A DNA stretch of 64,000 nt from Vannielia sp. (GTDB lineage Bacteria > Pseudomonadota > Alphaproteobacteria > Rhodobacterales > Rhodobacteraceae), in assembly GCF_029212645.1 (NCBI RefSeq), contig NZ_JARGND010000001.1:81723-145722 (forward strand), read 5' to 3'. Every line of letters starts with the position of its first letter. Positions within the stretch are counted from its first letter, which is position 1. The position numbers and the translations under genes were made by a program. Positions 16,844 to 25,275 of the stretch are shown here, one piece after another. The notes beneath the pieces are model-generated. The model ran no database searches. It had not been told where the DNA came from and was given only the letters and a program-made list of their open reading frames with translations.

Positions 16844-18706
16844 TCAGCCCTTTTCGTGGAAATAATCGTAGATCGTTTGCGCCAGCCCTTCGCTGATCCC
16901 ACTCACCACCTTCAGGTCCGCGAGGTTGGCCCTTGCCACCGCTTTGGCCGATCCGAAATGCGCCAGCAGCGCCCGCTTGCGGGTAGCGCCGACGCCCGGC
17001 ACCTCATCCAGCGGGGTGGCAAAGGTGCTTTTGCTGCGTTTGGCGCGGTGGGTTCCAATAGCAAAACGGTGCGCCTCGTCGCGCATCCGCTGGATGAAGT
17101 AGAGCACCGGATCATTGTGGCGCAGCGCCATCACCCGCTGGCCGGGGCGGTAAAACTCTTCCTTGCCCGCGTCACGGTCCACGCCCTTGGCAACGCCGAT
17201 GAAGGGCACATCCTCCACCCCAAGCTCGGCCATGATCTCGCCCACCGCGCTGATTTGCCCCGCGCCGCCATCAATGAGCAGCAGGTCAGGCCATGTTTCG
17301 CCCTGGCGGTCCGGGTCTTCCTTCAACAGGCGTTTGAACCGGCGCGACAGCACCTCTTTCATCATGCCAAAGTCATCGCCGGGGGTCAGCTCTTCGCCCT
17401 TGATGTTGAACTTGCGATACTGGCTTTTCACCCAGCCCTCAGCCCCCATCACCACCATGCCGCCCACCGCATGAGCGCCCTGGATGTGCGAGTTGTCATA
17501 TATCTCAATCCGCTGTGGCGGGGCGGCCAGATCAAACGCCTCGGCAAGCCCCTTCAGCAGCTTGGTTTGCGTGGCACTTTCGCTCATCTTGCGGGCCAGG
17601 CTTTCACGGGCGTTGCGCAGAGCGCCAGAGATCAACTCGGCCTTCTCGCCACGCTGCGGCACTATGATCTCAACCTTGCGCTTGGCCGTCTCGCCGAGCA
17701 GATCCTCCATCACCTCGCGGTCTTCGATGTCATCACTCAGCAGCACAAGGCGCGGCGGCTCCTTGGTGGAGTAGAACTGGCCAACGAAGGCTTGCAGCAC
17801 CTCTGCCGGGCTTTCGGCCCCACCAAGACGCGGATAGTAATCCCGGTTGCCCCAGTTTTGCCCGGCGCGAATGAAGAACACCTGCACACAGGCCTGCCCG
17901 CCCTCCATGTGGAGCGCGATCACATCCGCCTCGGGGGTTGAACGCGGGTTGATCCCCTGGGCGCTTTGCAGGCTGGTCATGGCGCGGATACGGTCACGCA
18001 GCGCGGCGGCGCGCTCAAATTCCATCTCCTCGGAAGCGGCCTGCATCTCTTTGGCCAATTGCTCCTGCACCTTGGTCGAGCGGCCTTGCAGGAACCGCTC
18101 GGCATCGCCCACCAACCGCCCGTAGTCCGCCTTGGATATCTTGCCCACGCAAGGCGCGGAGCACCGCTTGATCTGGTAGAGCAGGCAGGGGCGGCTGCGG
18201 GTTTCAAAGGTGGCATCGGTGCAGTTGCGCAGCAGGAAAACCCGTTGCAACTGGTTCAGCGTTCGGTTCACCGCCCCGGCGCTGGCGAAGGGCCCATAAT
18301 AGCTGCCCTTTTCCTTCTTCGCGCCACGGTGCTTTTTGATCTGAGGAAAGTCATGCTGCTTGCTGACGAGGATATTGGGGAAGCTCTTGTCGTCGCGCAG
18401 CAGCACGTTGTAATGCGGCTTCAACTGTTTGATGAGGTTCTGCTCCAGCAGCAGCGCCTCGGTCTCGGTGGCCGTGGTCAGAAACATCATCGAAGCGGTC
18501 TGCTCGATCATCCGCGCGATCCGCGGCGAATGCCCGGTGGGCCGCGCATAGGAACTGACCCGCGCCTTGAGATTGCGCGCCTTGCCCACATAAAGCACCC
18601 GGCTTTCTGCATCGAGCATGCGGTACACCCCCGGCGACCCATCAATCTGCCGCAGGTATCCCTTGATCACCTCATACCCGGATTTCGCCGCCTTGGTTTC
18701 GCTCAT
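16844..18706 (-). CDS. uvrC: Excinuclease ABC subunit C
   Basis: Nucleotide-excision repair nuclease that cuts on both sides of a UvrB-bound lesion. The 620-residue product shows the GIY-YIG domain (SPGVYRMLDAESRVLYVGKA, about residues 18-37), the UVR/UvrB-binding segment near 205-240 (AKEMQAASEEMEFERAAALR), the RNase H-like domain (RIEIYDNSHIQGAHAVGGM, DLLLIDGGAGQ), and a C-terminal helix-hairpin-helix pair (LDEVPGVGATRKRALLAHFG). A five-codon ORF (ATG 18720, MSERV, stop TGA) with a good Shine-Dalgarno sequence ends on the uvrC ATG and may feed ribosomes to it by reinitiation. Confidence 0.97.
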   Translation of the reverse strand: MSETKAAKSGYEVIKGYLRQIDGSPGVYRMLDAESRVLYVGKARNLKARVSSYARPTGHSPRIARMIEQTASMMFLTTATETEALLLEQNLIKQLKPHYNVLLRDDKSFPNILVSKQHDFPQIKKHRGAKKEKGSYYGPFASAGAVNRTLNQLQRVFLLRNCTDATFETRSRPCLLYQIKRCSAPCVGKISKADYGRLVGDAERFLQGRSTKVQEQLAKEMQAASEEMEFERAAALRDRIRAMTSLQSAQGINPRSTPEADVIALHMEGGQACVQVFFIRAGQNWGNRDYYPRLGGAESPAEVLQAFVGQFYSTKEPPRLVLLSDDIEDREVMEDLLGETAKRKVEIIVPQRGEKAELISGALRNARESLARKMSESATQTKLLKGLAEAFDLAAPPQRIEIYDNSHIQGAHAVGGMVVMGAEGWVKSQYRKFNIKGEELTPGDDFGMMKEVLSRRFKRLLKEDPDRQGETWPDLLLIDGGAGQISAVGEIMAELGVEDVPFIGVAKGVDRDAGKEEFYRPGQRVMALRHNDPVLYFIQRMRDEAHRFAIGTHRAKRSKSTFATPLDEVPGVGATRKRALLAHFGSAKAVARANLADLKVVSGISEGLAQTIYDYFHEKG

Positions 18707-19031
18707 ACTCGCTCGCTCATGATTCCCTGCTATCGCTGCAATGGTATCCCCCTCGGGGCAAGAGGAAACCTCTCCCCCGTTTCTGTGGATAAGTCTTTGG
18801 AGAAAATGCAGGGAGGGCGAAAAACCCGTTAAAAACGAGTGGATTCGTCGACATGCCCAAAAAGTAGGCGACTTGCCGTGGCCCTATCAACACATTGTTT
18901 TGAAACGAATTATTTTTTGACGCCCGCTAAATTTTTGATTTCATTAAGAAATTTGTAACGCTTAGGTAACGGATCGGTGACGGTTGAATAAGTTTCGTTG
19001 AGCGGTCGGGTTGCGGGCAACCTCTCCTGCC
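18707..19031. other. AT-rich intergenic region upstream of uvrC
   Basis: No gene seen. The segment 18870-19000 is far more AT-rich than its surroundings. A perfect DnaA box lies at 18784-18792. At 18944-18959 there is TTAA-N7-GTAAC, one base off the CtrA consensus. The five-codon ORF MSERV (18703-18720) overlaps the uvrC start. Confidence 0.5.
18784..18792 (-). promoter_or_regulatory. Perfect DnaA box (TTATCCACA) upstream of uvrC
   Basis: TGTGGATAA on the + strand, the reverse complement of the canonical 9-mer, 78 bp before the uvrC start. Only one box is visible, so a regulatory or chance site is more likely than an origin. Confidence 0.35.
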
Positions 19032-19796
19032 TCAAACGTCAGGAGTTCGCCACGCCAGATGCTGCCCGCCATCGGTGCAAATGAGCTGCCCGGAAACCGA
19101 TTTTGCGCCAATCAGGTAGGCCAGCGCCCCGATGATATCCTCCGGGTCAGAGCCGCGCTCAAGCACGGTTGCGGCGCGCTGGCGGGCAAAGGACTGGCTA
19201 TCCTGATGCGCGTCCTGAAGGGTTGGGCCGGGACCAATGGCGTTTACCCGAACGTGCGGTGCAAGGCCCTGCGCTGCGGTTTGCGTTAGCGTCCAGAGGC
19301 CGGATTTGGCGAGCGTGTAGCTCACAAACCTCGGGGTCAGCTTGCGAACCCTCTGGTCGATCATGTTCACCACCAGCGCCTGGGCCACCGGCTCGGCATG
19401 CGCGTCACGCCGTGCTTCGGGGGCCTGCGCGGCGAAAGCGCCGATCAGCTGCAAGGGCGCGCGCAGGTTTGATCCCATATGCGCCTCCCAGTTTTCGCGG
19501 GTGACGGTGCCAAAATCATCGTCCTGAAAGATCGAGGCGTTGTTGATCAGCAGTGTCAGCTCGCCACCCAGCGCCTCTGCCGCCTGCGGCACCAGCCGTT
19601 CGGCGGCGTCCCAATCCAGCAGATCAGCTTGCAGGGTCACGGCATTTCGCCCCTCCGCCTTGATACGCCCGGCCACTTCCGCGGCACCCTCGGCGCTGGA
19701 GGCATAGTGCACGGCAACATCCCAGCCATTTTGGCCGAGCCAAAGCGCCATCGCCCGCCCCAGCCTGCCGCCTGCGCCTGTTACCAGCGCCCGCAT
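19032..19796 (-). CDS. SDR-family oxidoreductase
   Basis: Short-chain dehydrogenase/reductase of 254 residues. It starts with the Rossmann motif MRALVTGAGGRLGRAMALWL, followed by LTLLINNASIFQDDDFG (NNA motif), and the active-site Tyr-Lys in SYTLAKSGLWTLTQTAA. The C-terminal GALAYLIGAKSVSGQLICTD is also typical. The start at 19796 is one base after the antiporter stop; the longer open frame upstream is the antiporter's shadow. It resembles pteridine-reductase/FolM-like members, but the substrate is not certain. Last gene of the sppA-zinc ribbon-antiporter-SDR operon. Confidence 0.85.
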   Translation of the reverse strand: MRALVTGAGGRLGRAMALWLGQNGWDVAVHYASSAEGAAEVAGRIKAEGRNAVTLQADLLDWDAAERLVPQAAEALGGELTLLINNASIFQDDDFGTVTRENWEAHMGSNLRAPLQLIGAFAAQAPEARRDAHAEPVAQALVVNMIDQRVRKLTPRFVSYTLAKSGLWTLTQTAAQGLAPHVRVNAIGPGPTLQDAHQDSQSFARQRAATVLERGSDPEDIIGALAYLIGAKSVSGQLICTDGGQHLAWRTPDV

Positions 19797-19797
19797 G

Positions 19798-20763
19798 TCA
19801 GACCACCACGACCACAAGGTAAAGAACGTATAGCGCCGAAAAGCCGATGCCGATTTTCCGCCCCATGTTGCGCCCCATGAAAACGAAAGGCACCAGCGCC
19901 AGCGAGGCCGCCAGCATGACCCACAGATCAAAGCGCATGATCTCAGGGTCCACCGGGATGGGGCCAACCATTGAGGCAATGCCCATGATCGCCAACAGGT
20001 TGAACATATTGGAGCCGATCACATTGCCCAGCGCCACATCGGCCTGATTGCGCAGCGCCGCCATGACCGTTGTGGCCAGCTCAGGCAGCGAGGTGCCAAT
20101 GGCCACCAGCGTCAGGCCGATCACCGTATCGGAAACGCCAAGATCGGTAGCGATATTGACCGAGGCCGTCACCAGCAGATCAGCCCCCAGCGGCAGGCCG
20201 ATGAGGCCCAGCACGGTGAACAGGGCGATCTTCCACCACGGCATTGTTGGGTCTGCGCCCTCAAGGTCTTCAAGCTCATCCGCGCCGTAGTTTTGCGTGG
20301 CCTGTTCACGGCGGTGGTTGCGCGCGCTTTGGGTGGCATCCCACAGAACCCCGCCAAGGGCGACCAGCAGGATGAGCCCGTGATACCACCGCAACGGACC
20401 AAGGAAGCAGGCCACGATAAACAGCAGCGATGCGGCGATCATGAAGAGAAAGCTGCGCTTCGTGTCGTGGTCGCGGGTTGCGAGGCCGGTCATCACCGCA
20501 GGCACGCCCAGCACCAAAAGGACGTTGGCGATGTTGGAGCCAACCACATTGCCCAGCGCCAGCCCGCCCGCATTGTCGCGCACCGCGTTGATCGAGATGA
20601 GCAGCTCAGGCGCAGAGGTGCCAAAGGCCACGATGGTGAGCGAAACGATCAGCGCCGGGATACCCATGCGCAGCGCCAGGTTGACGGCCCCACGCACCAG
20701 CGCGTCCCCGGCCAGAAGAAGGATTACCAGACCAAGGCCTGCCGTTAGAAGATCAATCGCCAC
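19798..20763 (-). CDS. Calcium/sodium antiporter (YrbG-like, CaCA superfamily)
   Basis: Inner-membrane cation exchanger of 321 residues with about ten membrane segments. The two inverted alpha repeats are plain: FGTSAPELLISI with ALGNVVGSNIANVLLVLGVP in the first half, and IGTSLPELATTVMAAL with ALGNVIGSNMFNLLAIMGIA in the second. A cytosolic loop rich in Gln, Asn and Glu separates them (about residues 140-170). Operon: three bases after the zinc-ribbon peptide gene and one base before the SDR gene. Confidence 0.92.
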   Translation of the reverse strand: MAIDLLTAGLGLVILLLAGDALVRGAVNLALRMGIPALIVSLTIVAFGTSAPELLISINAVRDNAGGLALGNVVGSNIANVLLVLGVPAVMTGLATRDHDTKRSFLFMIAASLLFIVACFLGPLRWYHGLILLVALGGVLWDATQSARNHRREQATQNYGADELEDLEGADPTMPWWKIALFTVLGLIGLPLGADLLVTASVNIATDLGVSDTVIGLTLVAIGTSLPELATTVMAALRNQADVALGNVIGSNMFNLLAIMGIASMVGPIPVDPEIMRFDLWVMLAASLALVPFVFMGRNMGRKIGIGFSALYVLYLVVVVV

Positions 20764-20766
20764 CCG

Positions 20767-20946
20767 TCAGCTCTTCTTTCCGCAGGCGCAGGGGCCTGTT
20801 CCAATCTTGAAAGCCCCGCATTTGGGGCACTTCCTGGCGGTTTCCGTGCGCTTGGACGTGGCTTTTGGCTTGGTGGTGCGCTTCTTGCCAAACACAGCAA
20901 GCACGCCCATGAACGCCAAAAACAGAATGACAGCCTTGATGACCAC
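20767..20946 (-). CDS. Small membrane-anchored zinc-ribbon protein
   Basis: 59 residues from GTG 20946, which shares one base with the sppA stop. One N-terminal membrane helix (VIKAVILFLAFMGVLAVFG) is followed by a basic linker and a C-terminal knuckle CPKCGAFKIGTGPCACG, with four cysteines spaced as a zinc ribbon. Short proteins of this design occur beside sppA in other Rhodobacteraceae as far as I recall. The location suggests a partner of SppA or of the antiporter, but that is inference. Confidence 0.7.
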   Translation of the reverse strand: MVIKAVILFLAFMGVLAVFGKKRTTKPKATSKRTETARKCPKCGAFKIGTGPCACGKKS

Positions 20947-21740
20947 TAGAGCCCATACCTCGCCCAAAGCGCACGCTCTTCAACTGCGCCCGTGGCCCCT
21001 GTCATGGCCTCCGCACCAATCCGCTTCAAGAGCGAGCGGCGCGGACCAAGCACGTTAAAACGGGTTTTCTCGCCAAAGCGTTTTTTGAGCACCGGAACAA
21101 GGTGGCCGATGCCATCGGCAAGGCCCACATCCACCGCTTGCTGGCCGACCCAGATATCACCGGTGAACAGATCGTGCTCTTCCTTCAGCCGGTGCGCACG
21201 GCGTGATTTGACCTGATTAATGAAGTTGCCGTGGATCACCTCTTGCAGGGCGATGAGCCGGTCAACGTCTTCTTCTTTTTCGGGGCGGAACGGGTCCATA
21301 AAGCTTTTGGACTTGCCAGCGGTATGCACCCGCCGCTCGATCCCGTGCTTGTCGATAAAGGCATGCAGCCCGAAACCGGCCGAGATCACCCCGATCGACC
21401 CTGCGATAGAGTTTTCATCCAGAAAAATCTCATCCGCCGCCGTTGCCAGCCAGTAGCCGCCCGAAGCGGCGACATCCTCAACGAAGGCCACCACCGGCAC
21501 CTCCTTTTCCGCCGCAAGCCGCCGGATGCGGGCCGCGATCAGCGAGGATTGCGCCGGCGAGCCGCCGGGCGAGTTGATGAGCAAGGCCACCGCAGCAGGC
21601 TTGCCCCGCGTGAAGGCCCGCTCGATGGGGGCCGCAACGCCCGCGTCAGACAGGCGGCCACGGCCGGTGGCGATGGTGCCTTGCAGGCGCACCACGTTCA
21701 CCAGCGGGATTTTCGGCATGAAGGGGATCAAATGGCGCAT
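20946..21740 (-). CDS. sppA: S49-family signal peptide peptidase (SppA-like)
   Basis: Serine/lysine-dyad peptidase of 264 residues, the short form. Motifs: INSPGGSPAQSSLIAARIRR near residue 56, the nucleophile in EDVAASGGYWLATAADEIF near residue 88, and NSIAGSIGVISAGFGL near 110. The KSKSFMDPFRP segment near 145 contains lysines in the usual place of the general base. ATG 21740 (MRHLIPFMPKIPLVNVVRLQ) is preferred over 21776. No clear N-terminal membrane anchor is visible, unlike E. coli SppA. Leads the operon with the zinc-ribbon gene, antiporter and SDR; 54 bp downstream of the sugar ABC ATPase gene. Confidence 0.88.
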   Translation of the reverse strand: MRHLIPFMPKIPLVNVVRLQGTIATGRGRLSDAGVAAPIERAFTRGKPAAVALLINSPGGSPAQSSLIAARIRRLAAEKEVPVVAFVEDVAASGGYWLATAADEIFLDENSIAGSIGVISAGFGLHAFIDKHGIERRVHTAGKSKSFMDPFRPEKEEDVDRLIALQEVIHGNFINQVKSRRAHRLKEEHDLFTGDIWVGQQAVDVGLADGIGHLVPVLKKRFGEKTRFNVLGPRRSLLKRIGAEAMTGATGAVEERALWARYGL

Positions 21741-21794
21741 GCTGTCCCATGTAGGCTCGGCGGGGCGCGGCGGCAAGGGACAGCCGCTGTTTCA

Positions 21795-22814
21795 TCACCT
21801 GCGGATCGAAACCCCGTCGTCCCCAAAGAAATGCAGGCTCTCGGGGGGGAAGCCAAGCGAGATCGCAGTGCCTTCCTTTAGCCCTGTGTTGCCTGGCGCA
21901 CGCAGCGTAATTTGCCCGGCTTCACCCGCATCAACGATCACATAGGTATCGGCCCCGAGATATTCGATCACATCAATGGTGCCGTCACAGGTGCCGCCAC
22001 TCTCAACCACCTCAATATGCTCTGGCCTTACCCCCAGTTGCACCGCGCCCTCTGGCACATCGCTCAGCGCAAGGCTGGCGGTGATCGGCATCACGTTCAT
22101 CTTGGGAGAGCCGATGAACTGCGCCACAAACAGGTTGGCGGGCCGCTCATAAAGCTCACGCGGCGAGCCAACCTGCGCGATCTTGCCAAACTCCAGCACC
22201 ACGATCCTGTCGGCCAGAGTCATCGCCTCTACCTGGTCGTGGGTGACGTAGATCATCGTGGTCGCAAGGCTCTTGTGCAGCTTGGCGATCTCGTAACGCA
22301 TCTCAACGCGCAGCGAGGCATCAAGGTTGGAAAGCGGCTCATCAAACAAAAAGGCCGTTGGGTCCCGCACGATAGAGCGCCCAATCGCAACCCGTTGCCG
22401 CTGCCCGCCGCTCAGGTCCTTTGGTCGCCGCTCAAGGTAGGGTTCCAGCTTCAAAACCCGCGCCGCCTCGGCAACCTTGGCCTCCATCTCCTCTTTCGGC
22501 GCGCCCGCCGTCTTGAGAGAGAAACCCATGTTATCGCCCACCGACATATGTGGATAAAGCGCGTAGCTTTGAAACACCATCGACAGCCCCCGCTTGCTGG
22601 GCGGCGCCGCCGTTACATCGGCCCCATCAATCAGGATTTCACCGCGCGAGGTTTCTTCCAGCCCCCCGATCATGCGCAGCAGGGTGGATTTGCCACAACC
22701 CGATGGCCCCACGAAGATGATGAACTCCCCATCCTCGATCTTCAGGTCCACCCCTTTGATGACCTGAACATCGCCAAACCATTTTTCGACTGCTTTCAGT
22801 TCTATGCTGCCCAT
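21795..22814 (-). CDS. Sugar ABC transporter ATP-binding protein (UgpC/MalK/AglK type)
   Basis: 339-residue ATPase of a CUT1-family importer. Walker A is VGPSGCGKSTLLRMIGGLEE (about residue 35), Q-loop MVFQSYALYPHMSVGDNM, signature KDLSGGQRQRVAIGRSI, Walker B FLFDEPLSNLDASLRVEMR, H-loop YVTHDQVEAMTLADRI. A C-terminal TOBE/MalK-like regulatory domain follows (GVRPEHIEVV). ATG 22814 is inside the 3' end of the glycosidase gene (13-base overlap). Last gene of the five-gene importer operon running from 27903. Confidence 0.93.
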   Translation of the reverse strand: MGSIELKAVEKWFGDVQVIKGVDLKIEDGEFIIFVGPSGCGKSTLLRMIGGLEETSRGEILIDGADVTAAPPSKRGLSMVFQSYALYPHMSVGDNMGFSLKTAGAPKEEMEAKVAEAARVLKLEPYLERRPKDLSGGQRQRVAIGRSIVRDPTAFLFDEPLSNLDASLRVEMRYEIAKLHKSLATTMIYVTHDQVEAMTLADRIVVLEFGKIAQVGSPRELYERPANLFVAQFIGSPKMNVMPITASLALSDVPEGAVQLGVRPEHIEVVESGGTCDGTIDVIEYLGADTYVIVDAGEAGQITLRAPGNTGLKEGTAISLGFPPESLHFFGDDGVSIRR

Positions 22815-24058
22815 AACTTCTCTCCCGTCGTCGCCGAAGCCCATGCCAGCCACACCGCCGCCGTCCATGTAAAATTGCGCCCACCCGCCGGAGCGCCGTC
22901 GCGCGGGTCAAAATACTCGGCAAAGCCGTTCCCGGCGATCATGGCGCGGGTGTTTTCGGTGATCTTGCCCGCCCAATCGCCATGGCCCGCATCGGCAAGA
23001 CCACGCGCGATGAGCATGTTCATCATCGCCCAAACCGGCCCGCGCCAGTAACGCTTTGGCTCATAGGCCTCATGCTCGGGGTCGGTGGAGGGGATGAAGA
23101 ACGGCTCCAGCCCGGTGATCCGCTCCAGATGCGGCATCATCCGGTCACCCCCCACGCCAGCATACCAACTCAGGAATGACGCGTTTGAAACTACGCCGGT
23201 GTGCTTTTCGGCCCGCAGATCATAGCAATCATAGGTCGCGGCGTCGTCGTTCCACAGCAGCTCTGCCCCCTCTTCCATCGTCTTGATCCAACCGTCGATC
23301 TCGGCGGTCTCCAGACCAAATTCCTCGGCCATTGCCCGCAGGTCACGGCAGGAGCGCAGGAGCGTGAAGGTCATCGTCGGGTCTGCCACACGAAACGGAT
23401 TGGCCTGACGTAGATAGGCTTCATCCCACCCGCTCTCGGCCCCCAGCTTCACAAGATAGAGGTAGCGGTCATAGTCATAACGCCTTGGCCGCTCTTCCTC
23501 GATCACATGGGTGGTGTCACGGCGGTAATACTGCTCCACCCCTTCCGGCTCTATGGCGGCAAAGGGGCCGTCCCAGTCTGGGCAATTGTCACGGCCTGTC
23601 TCCCACGGGTGGGTCACCACAATCGCCCCGCGCTCGCAACGCCACGTCATGAACCAGCGGTGCCAGTCCATCAGCCTGGGGATCAGCGCCTCGGCGCGGG
23701 GGGCAAAGGCGCCATCCTTTTCGGCCAGCCAGCGCACGAAGGTCGCGGCAATCGGTGGCTGCGAAATCCCGGAAGACGGCAGCGGCCCGATCCCGCGCCA
23801 AACATCCGGCCCCGGAAAGTAGCTCGGATCAACCTGATGGAAGATGATATGCGGCACCATGCCGTTCTCCCACTGGCCGCTGAACAGGGTTTCAATCTCA
23901 ACCCAGGCCCGCTCCATGTCATGCTCGGCAAAGCCGATGGCCGCAAACACCGAATCCCAGTTCCACTGATAGGGATAAAGGCCATGGGTCGGCACGGTGT
24001 AGCCACCCCGGTCGTTCGTGGCGAGAATCGCGCGGGCTTCATCATCCAGCGCGCTCAT
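22802..24058 (-). CDS. GH63/MGH1-like glycoside hydrolase
   Basis: 418-residue (alpha/alpha)6-barrel glycosidase of the type that includes mannosylglycerate and glucosylglycerate hydrolases. Signatures: YPYQWNWDSVFAAIGFAEHD near residue 28, HPWETGRDNCPDWD near 150 (the Asp is the presumed general acid), and the C-terminal FAEYFDPRDGAPAGGRNFTW with the presumed catalytic base Glu, then TAAVWLAWAS. No signal peptide, so it acts in the cytoplasm on an imported substrate. It is embedded between permease (4-base overlap) and ATPase genes of the importer. The best guess for the substrate is a glucosyl- or mannosylglycerate or glucosylglycerol; not proven. Confidence 0.8.
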   Translation of the reverse strand: MSALDDEARAILATNDRGGYTVPTHGLYPYQWNWDSVFAAIGFAEHDMERAWVEIETLFSGQWENGMVPHIIFHQVDPSYFPGPDVWRGIGPLPSSGISQPPIAATFVRWLAEKDGAFAPRAEALIPRLMDWHRWFMTWRCERGAIVVTHPWETGRDNCPDWDGPFAAIEPEGVEQYYRRDTTHVIEEERPRRYDYDRYLYLVKLGAESGWDEAYLRQANPFRVADPTMTFTLLRSCRDLRAMAEEFGLETAEIDGWIKTMEEGAELLWNDDAATYDCYDLRAEKHTGVVSNASFLSWYAGVGGDRMMPHLERITGLEPFFIPSTDPEHEAYEPKRYWRGPVWAMMNMLIARGLADAGHGDWAGKITENTRAMIAGNGFAEYFDPRDGAPAGGRNFTWTAAVWLAWASATTGEKLWAA

Positions 24059-25275
24059 CCCTTCACCGAACCGGCCGTCAGGCCCTTGGTCATGAATTTC
24101 TCCAACCCGAGGAACAGCGCCATGATCGGCACGGTCGCAATCACCGCCCCTGCCATCAGGTGCTGTCGCGGCACTTCCGAGCTGTTGAGGCTCGTCACCG
24201 CGCGGGTGAGGGTAAATTTCGAGGGATCATCAAGCAGCATGAAGGCGAGGAGGAACTCGTTCCACGCGATCATGAACACATAGAGAGATACGCTCGCCAG
24301 CGCCGGAAGCGCCAGCGGCAGCGTGATTTTCCAGATCACCGCAAGCCGCGAAAGCCCGTCCATCAGCCCGGCTTCCTCGACCTCGGCGGGCAGGCCGCGG
24401 AAGTAGCCTTGCAGCATGTAAAGCGCCACCGGGATGGTGGTGACCGGGTAGATCAGCACGATGCCAAATACCGTGTTGCGCAGCCCCAACTGGCTGAACG
24501 CAATGTAGATCGGCAGCGCAAGCACGATCATCGGCACCATGTAGATGAGCAGGATCGACCGTGAAAACGCCGCCCGCCCGCTAAACCGCAGCCGCGCCAC
24601 CGCATAGGCCCCCGGCACCGAAAACAGCAGCGTGATAAAGACCGTCAGGCACGAAACGTAAAAGCTGGTCCACAGGTAGCGGGCAAAGGAGTAATCCACA
24701 AAAAGCTCACGGTAGCTGCGAAACAGCTCCATCCCGCGTGACAGGTCGAGCGAAAAGTCGAGCGGATTTTGCAGCAGGGCCTGTTGGCTTTTGAGCGAGG
24801 TCATCACCATCACGTAAAACGGGATCACCACGATGGCGGTAAAGAAGATATAGCCAAACCCGGTGAGAAACCGGATCACCGCATCTTCAAACTGGTGCCG
24901 CGTGAGCGCCCCCAGCCCCGGCACCTCCTCAAGGATAACCCGCGCCGAAAGGCCAAACAGCGCGCCCAGCACCGCGTTGACCCCAATCTCCCAGCCCGTG
25001 CCAACGCTCTCGCCCACGGCGACCGGACCAAAACCCACCGCAGCCAAAGCGCCCAGCACCACGGCCAGGGAAAGTGCCGCAACCGGCACACCGGGCCGCG
25101 CCGCCACCAGCGCCAGCCCGCCCAGCGCGCCCCAAAGGAGAGAGAGCCAAACCACCGGGCGAAACGCATCGCCCGTGCCAAAACTCACCGCCACCGCAAC
25201 CGTCACCGACAGAACCAGCAGCCAAAGCGCCCCAATGATCGGGCCGGTCAGCCCACCGCGCCAAAACACGCTCAT
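24055..25275 (-). CDS. Carbohydrate ABC transporter permease (MalG/AglG-like) with N-terminal extension
   Basis: 406 residues, longer than the usual 280 or so. The C-terminal 270 residues are a standard CUT1 permease: FITLLFSVPGAYAVARLRF, and the EAA loop EEAGLMDGLSRLAVIWKITL near residue 300. The first 115 residues form an extra membrane domain with about four Ala/Gly/Val-rich helices, linked through LEEVPGLGALTRHQFEDAVI. Such extensions occur in AglG/GgtD-type permeases. Four-base overlaps join it to the other permease upstream and to the glycosidase downstream. Confidence 0.9.
   Translation of the reverse strand: MSVFWRGGLTGPIIGALWLLVLSVTVAVAVSFGTGDAFRPVVWLSLLWGALGGLALVAARPGVPVAALSLAVVLGALAAVGFGPVAVGESVGTGWEIGVNAVLGALFGLSARVILEEVPGLGALTRHQFEDAVIRFLTGFGYIFFTAIVVIPFYVMVMTSLKSQQALLQNPLDFSLDLSRGMELFRSYRELFVDYSFARYLWTSFYVSCLTVFITLLFSVPGAYAVARLRFSGRAAFSRSILLIYMVPMIVLALPIYIAFSQLGLRNTVFGIVLIYPVTTIPVALYMLQGYFRGLPAEVEEAGLMDGLSRLAVIWKITLPLALPALASVSLYVFMIAWNEFLLAFMLLDDPSKFTLTRAVTSLNSSEVPRQHLMAGAVIATVPIMALFLGLEKFMTKGLTAGSVKG

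Noticed and set aside
18870-19000. AT-rich tract with a DnaA box as the chromosomal origin
   Set aside because: Only one perfect box is visible and neighbours (uvrC, sppA operon) are not the usual origin genes; kept only as a low-confidence regulatory observation.
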